Part shown: in pieces, positions 63,463 through 64,000 of the stretch
Position numbering within the stretch: the first letter of the stretch is position 1
How the letters are laid out: the number at the start of each line of letters is the position of its first letter
Assembly (NCBI RefSeq): GCF_028502605.1
Contig: NC_079232.1
Location: forward strand, 4,898,001 to 4,962,000
Source of the DNA: Trichoderma breve
Taxonomy: Eukaryota; Ascomycota; Sordariomycetes; Hypocreales; Hypocreaceae
Direction of reading: 5' to 3'
DNA length: 64,000 nt
Made by a program: the position numbers and the translations under genes
Notes under the pieces: generated by a model
What the model saw: the letters and a program-made list of their open reading frames with translations, nothing else
Told to the model about the DNA's origin: nothing
Databases searched by the model: none

Positions 63463-64000
63463 GGTGGACTTCGTGAGAGTGTACTTCTTGAGACGATTTA
63501 TCTGATGAGGCAGCTTTACAGGGGAAACACTCGTGAAATTATTGAAGGTTTGAAGTCGGTATGGAGATGATAGGGAGAGGGGAAATGGTGATACTGGTCC
63601 ACTGGTTTGAAGAGCCGTTCTTGCCCGTCCGTCATTATTTGCCCCACGTCACCGATATCGTTGCCCCGCCATACATCAGACAGTATGGGTGTCCCCATAC
63701 TAATGATGGTAGCCTTGCCTAGACATTACTTTGGCGGCCAATTGTACGTAAGAGAGCTCCGTCGAGGGATCCGAGTCAGGACAATAGATTAGCAGGCAAT
63801 TAGTTAGGTACAAAGTTTCTTTCCATGTGAGAGGGAGGTTTGAGTGTAAATTTCTAAGCCATTAATTGGACAGTCTAGGTTAACAGATACTACCGCCTGG
63901 ATACACTAATGAGAGCATCGCTAGATTCGTTAATACGCTGTGCCCCGGTACTGCAATACGACAATTTCTTATCGCGATAAGGATTGGAACTTTTTTTTTT
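63463..64000. other. Window end, non-coding
   Basis: Upstream region of the aldehyde dehydrogenase gene. No gene is seen; the window ends in a poly-T run. Confidence 0.5.

Overview
The window is chromosomal DNA of a filamentous ascomycete. Protein-coding genes carry short introns, mostly 53-90 bp, with GTAAGT/GTATGT-type donors and CAG/TAG acceptors. Protein families such as HET, fungal SLATT, DUF3425-bZIP, Csc1/Rsn1-type channel and fungal caleosin point to Sordariomycetes. The order Hypocreales (Trichoderma-like) is my impression from protein style and is not proven here. I find 24 supported protein-coding genes, no rRNA or CRISPR array, and no tRNA that I can defend by eye.

Left part (1-11 kb): a BTB-bromodomain protein, a Cys-rich Ser/Thr-rich GPI-type wall protein, a GNAT acetyltransferase, the Spo7 subunit of the Nem1-Spo7 lipin phosphatase, and a second GNAT acetyltransferase.

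11-17.4 kb: an accessory-looking trio. A chitin-synthase-like membrane protein has lost the diagnostic catalytic motifs. It is divergent from a HET-domain gene, which is convergent with a fungal SLATT (two-TM effector-like) gene. This is my best candidate for an undescribed recognition or conflict module.

18.3-24.9 kb: housekeeping genes. These are Trm1 (with an apparent mitochondrial leader and a second in-frame start), a diacylglycerol/sphingosine-kinase-fold lipid kinase, and a five-exon ABC-F ATPase.

25-29 kb: a gene-poor, repeat-bearing stretch with an imperfect tandem duplication and a long imperfect palindrome. It precedes a PD-(D/E)XK-like plus protein-kinase fusion whose predicted N-terminal coiled coil is cut by an in-frame TAG.

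29-36 kb: four minus-strand genes, namely a caleosin, a short-chain dehydrogenase, a bZIP/DUF3425 regulator and a Cys-rich protein of unknown function.

37-49 kb: a Cld1/CGI-58-type alpha/beta hydrolase, a DUF427 protein, a large Csc1/Rsn1-type channel and the DEAD-box helicase Dbp7. 52-63.5 kb: a long PPR protein, phosphomevalonate kinase (Erg8) with an unusually long intron, a small conserved-looking unknown, and an aldehyde dehydrogenase. Intergenic stretches of 2.5-3.2 kb (2.1-4.6, 44.5-47.1 and 49.3-52.5 kb) show no gene I can support.
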